Assembly (NCBI RefSeq): GCF_014805625.2
Contig: NW_023998414.1
Span: 37,880,047-37,944,046, forward strand
Reading direction: 5' to 3'
Source: Glossina fuscipes
Taxonomy: Eukaryota; Arthropoda; Insecta; Diptera; Glossinidae
DNA length: 64,000 bases
Shown here piece after piece: positions 60,868 through 64,000 of this stretch (positions are counted from its first letter, which is position 1; the number at the start of each line of letters is the position of its first letter). A program made the translations under genes and the position numbers. The notes under the pieces are model-generated. The model saw nothing but the letters and a program-made list of their open reading frames with translations, ran no database searches and was not told the DNA's origin.

Positions 60868-63402
60868 CTGAAAAAGCATTGTATTGTAAGCATTGTGGAT
60901 ATTATATGATGGTGTTTGATTGTTTATTTAGTTTTTTTTTTTATTTACATATTTTCACTAAAAGATAGAAATGCATCAATTTTATAATGACTTTTGTAAC
61001 AGCTATATATATATATATATATAGCCAAAGGTCATTCTACCAATATTTATTTAAGATTATTCTTCTTTCGTTTAAAATGCGAAAATGTAAATTTAATGCA
61101 GTTGTTCTTAAGTTTTTTTTTAAACGAAAACCGTTTATTCCTTAATTATTTTTTCCCCAGTAAAGTTTGACGACAATACTGAAAATGGGGTAAAGGCAAC
61201 ATCAACGACATTCACTTTCTATGCATGAACAAATTTTCAAGCATTCTGTCTTGCGGGGTGAAAGGTGAAAGTTTGATTTTCTTGTTATTTTTTTTTTTTT
61301 TTTTTTTTCGTCGAAAGAATTGATTGAGAAAGAAAACATAATAATAAATGATGCATAAACAAATTATTAAAATTGTTAAAAATCGGCAAATTGTTTACAT
61401 ATCAATATTGAGATCAAATAAATTATTATGATTTTTTCATAAAACCGATATTTTATTCAATCTTGACTCTCAGTTACAGGATGCATTCGAGTTAAGTGAT
61501 AGTTTTCAAAAATTCGATTCAATCAAGTTTGTCTATCAGCTTTTTCTTCTATCTTCTGTCTTCAGTTAGCATTAACGCTTTCAATTTCAATTACGGAAAA
61601 GGCAAAGTAAGAAATTGAAATTTATACTTTTTAGTAAAATATAAAATTATTTAAATAATTTCATATATATGATGAAATGGAAGAGCGAAAGATATTGACA
61701 GCTTTGCTCATTTCAATTCGAATTGAATGCAATTGTGCTGACAACAATAAAAATAAAATAAAAAACCTGACATTTTTTCAAACATTTCATTGAATACCAC
61801 ACATGGCGTGCATGCCTAATTCTGCAGATCGCTGCAATATTTATTTAAAAAATTTATTTTGTAAAAAAAAAAAAAAAAAAAAGAAGAAAAGCAAGCAATA
61901 AAGCGAGTTTAGCTAACAAATATTATAGGTTTAGTCCGATTTGCCTATGGAGGGTATGCGCAATTCTCCCTTTAGGCGAATGTTGCTTTCCTATAATACA
62001 TGTTGTTGTTCTACAGAATTTTTACAATATTTTCCCCCTTTTTTTTTTTATTTTTATTCAAACATATAGGGAATATTTTTATATAGTTTTTTATTTTATT
62101 TTATTTTATTATTTTTTTTTTTTTTAAGAGAATACTATACAATAAAATTTATAAAGATTGTATATATATATATATATGTGTGAGTGTGTGTGTGTGTGTG
62201 TTTGTGTATATATATATACATTTAACGTTTTTATTATTCTAGGCCAAGTGCACTTATATTTTTACAGTATTATTATTTTTTATGATAAATTTTTAAATAT
62301 TTATTCAATTCAACCAAAACATTTACGTGTTATTGAATATAAATTATTTTATTGCAGCTTTGGATGAAAATATGCATAAATATGATAAGGATTACGTCAA
62401 TACGGCTTGAGTCGAATATATTAATATCTAACTAAATAGTCGAGTTGGTGACTTTGAGTCCTTCAAATGTAAAACGGTAAAGAAGCGTAATGATGATGAT
62501 GGCATATCTACTTTGCCGGGACGTTTACAAGACCCATAAGGAAGCCTCAGGGATCCGATAAAGAATATATGTATATATATATATATATAGTCGTGATTGT
62601 CCGTCCGTCTGTCTGTGGTAAACATTCTACTGATTGTAAAAATGCAGTAAACGGATTCAAATTTTGCATAAAGTTTGAAAATTCTTCCACGCAAATCGGT
62701 TAAAGGACGCACGATGACAGTAAAATATAATCTAAGACCACATCTGCTTTTTAAAATTAAAACAAAACTTTGGTTTTTTCCTCGTTACTCCGGCCGCATC
62801 TACTCAATATCATAAAATATGAAAAATTTCATTCTTTCATTAAAACGTTTGCAGCTCCCACTTGGACGCTTCATCGACCATACAAAGTCAGCATTAAGCG
62901 CTGATGGATATAAAAGACTCGTTCGCGGCCGAATACAATTTTCTTATTTGAATTAAAGTCAGAGGAAGGAAGATAGAAGGAGATGAATGCTTAATAGTAT
63001 TTTTTTTTTTTTATTATAATATTACGACTACTTTGAGACACGCCTTTGGTTATGGGACTTTTATTTTTGACATTTTAATTCGCAAGTATTTGTTATTAAA
63101 AATAAATTTCTTAAATTATTTTTATTCTTCTCTCCCATCACCAATTTCTGTCTCTTGGATGAATCGCACTTTTTTATGATTTCATTCATAAATCCTTCTT
63201 AACTAGATGTGTAACGTAAGGATCAGGTAGACAGATCGAAAACTGTCTGTCTTCTGTCGTGAAAAGCGTTTCCAAGTATTGCAAATAAGTTGAAATAGTT
63301 AACATATGCATGATGGGCACGTATGCACGAAAAATTTATTTAAGATAAAAAAACATTTAATTTAACGATTGTAAAACAATTATGCAATTAACTAAGCATG
63401 TA
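60868..63402. other. Spacer or intron with repeat copy, no further gene called
   Basis: Holds poly-T at 61288-61308, poly-A at 61863-61882, a TA/TG microsatellite at 62160-62215 and the element at 62560-62950. Short + strand frames after acceptors at 61160 (KFDDNTENGVKATSTTF) and 62357 (DENMHKYDKDYVNTA) are too short to call. Confidence 0.45.
62560..62950. mobile_element. INE-like dispersed repeat
   Basis: A TA run followed by gattgtccgtccgtctgtct, caaattttgcataaagtttg, then a ggatataaaagactcgttcg tail and the shared 3' end ggccgaatacaattttctta. It links the GTCY block to the same 3' end as the element at 22424-23157. Confidence 0.6.
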
Positions 63403-63518
63403 TCAGAATTTATGCGGAATTTCCAGCTGCACTTGCTTTAAAGTACATTCATCCGCTCGCGAACCAATTACTTTGAGAAGGAATAATTTATTGGTTGGTT
63501 GCAGGTATCGAAAGAAAT
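63403..63518 (-). CDS. Probable terminal exon of a - strand gene entering from the right edge
   Basis: On the - strand, acceptor gttgtgttttgcag (ending 63519) is followed by a frame open to a stop at 63405-63403: FFRYLQPTNKLFLLKVIGSR then ADECTLKQVQLEIPHKF. Two leading bases (AT) need one base from the previous exon. At the right edge, a consensus donor (g/gtaagc) leaves exactly one exonic base, G, at 64000. That would complete GAT (Asp) through a 481-bp intron. Composition is balanced. No family was recognised, though the LKVIGSRADECTLKQVQLEI stretch looks like beta-strand-rich protein. Confidence 0.45.
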
Positions 63519-64000
63519 CTGCAAAACACAACTTTTTCATTTGCTTGAAAGCCTTAACTAAGCTTTTTGCCTTAACTGACATTATTTTAGTTATGAAATA
63601 TTCGATCGATGCCGTTTCGAATTTTCTTCTACTTTTTTTTATTTTTTTTGTTAAGATTGCATTATATTCTCTTTCAGTTGTTTGTTGTTTCTTTGCCTTT
63701 CATTTGTGTAAAACCAAAAATTTTATAAAATGTTAACTATCCGAGGGAGAAAGTAAGTGTAAATGGTCAGAATAGTTAACTTCCCGAGTGTAAAAGAGTA
63801 GGAGAAGCACATTTTGAGTGCATTGGATAACGTGGAAAGTGTACAAGAAAAATTCTGAATTCAACCCTCGTAGAAGCGTTTGAACTCATTAAGCCAACTG
63901 CATTGTGCTGGCACAGCCGTTTAGAGCTAACCAAAAATGTTGTTTCTAAGAATGAAACTAAAAACGCATTTCACTTGAAATCACGTTTTTCGTGCTTACC

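Noticed and set aside
61161..61228. Possible + strand terminal exon (KFDDNTENGVKATSTTF)
   Set aside because: Twenty open codons after an acceptor-like site are expected by chance in this composition, and no partner exon was found.

Overview
The window looks like nuclear DNA of a higher (cyclorrhaphan) fly. It is very AT-rich, with long poly-A, poly-T and TA tracts, short introns of about 50-120 bp, and several decayed mariner copies. It also carries many copies of a dispersed repeat with GTCY/GACR blocks (gtctgtccgtctgtcc) like the mini-me/INE-1 class of Diptera. A calyptrate such as Glossina is plausible, but that is inference. There is one assembly gap of exactly 100 N at 42689-42788.

The only gene I can name with confidence is Ocrl, the inositol polyphosphate 5-phosphatase of the OCRL/INPP5B family. 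It runs on the + strand from 28859 to 35055. Ten exons join in phase to a 941-codon reading frame with a divergent PH-like N-terminus, the complete 5-phosphatase domain, an ASH domain, a RhoGAP-like domain without an obvious arginine finger, and a lineage-specific Thr/Ala/Gly tail encoded by a hexanucleotide repeat. Two larger introns (6 and 8) hold decayed repeat sequence.

The left 28 kb is intergenic or intronic. It has a convincing - strand coding exon at 1583-1762 with a good donor, and a matching acceptor at 6-13 that puts the next exon at the left edge. It also has two small phase-compatible + strand exons at 16931-17083. Otherwise it holds a deleted mariner with both inverted repeats (3327-3762), mariner fragments, a LINE 3' end on the - strand (20510-21110), and INE-like repeats.

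The right 29 kb is also mostly repeats: a 682-bp inverted-repeat transposon with TA target duplication (37326-38007), two decayed tRNA-like sequences (46.0-46.4 kb), a striking 37-bp minisatellite of about 27 units (47135-48410), microsatellites, and a G-quadruplex-like tract. Possible genes are an intronless 181-codon - strand ORF (53750-54295), an uncertain set of + strand exons (44.8-49.6 kb), and C-terminal exons of a - strand gene entering from the right edge (63403-63518, perhaps also 60738-60867).

The genes show no operon-like relationship, and the unnamed exons could not be assigned to families by eye. Exons were found by reading splice sites and phases, so single-exon calls are tentative.
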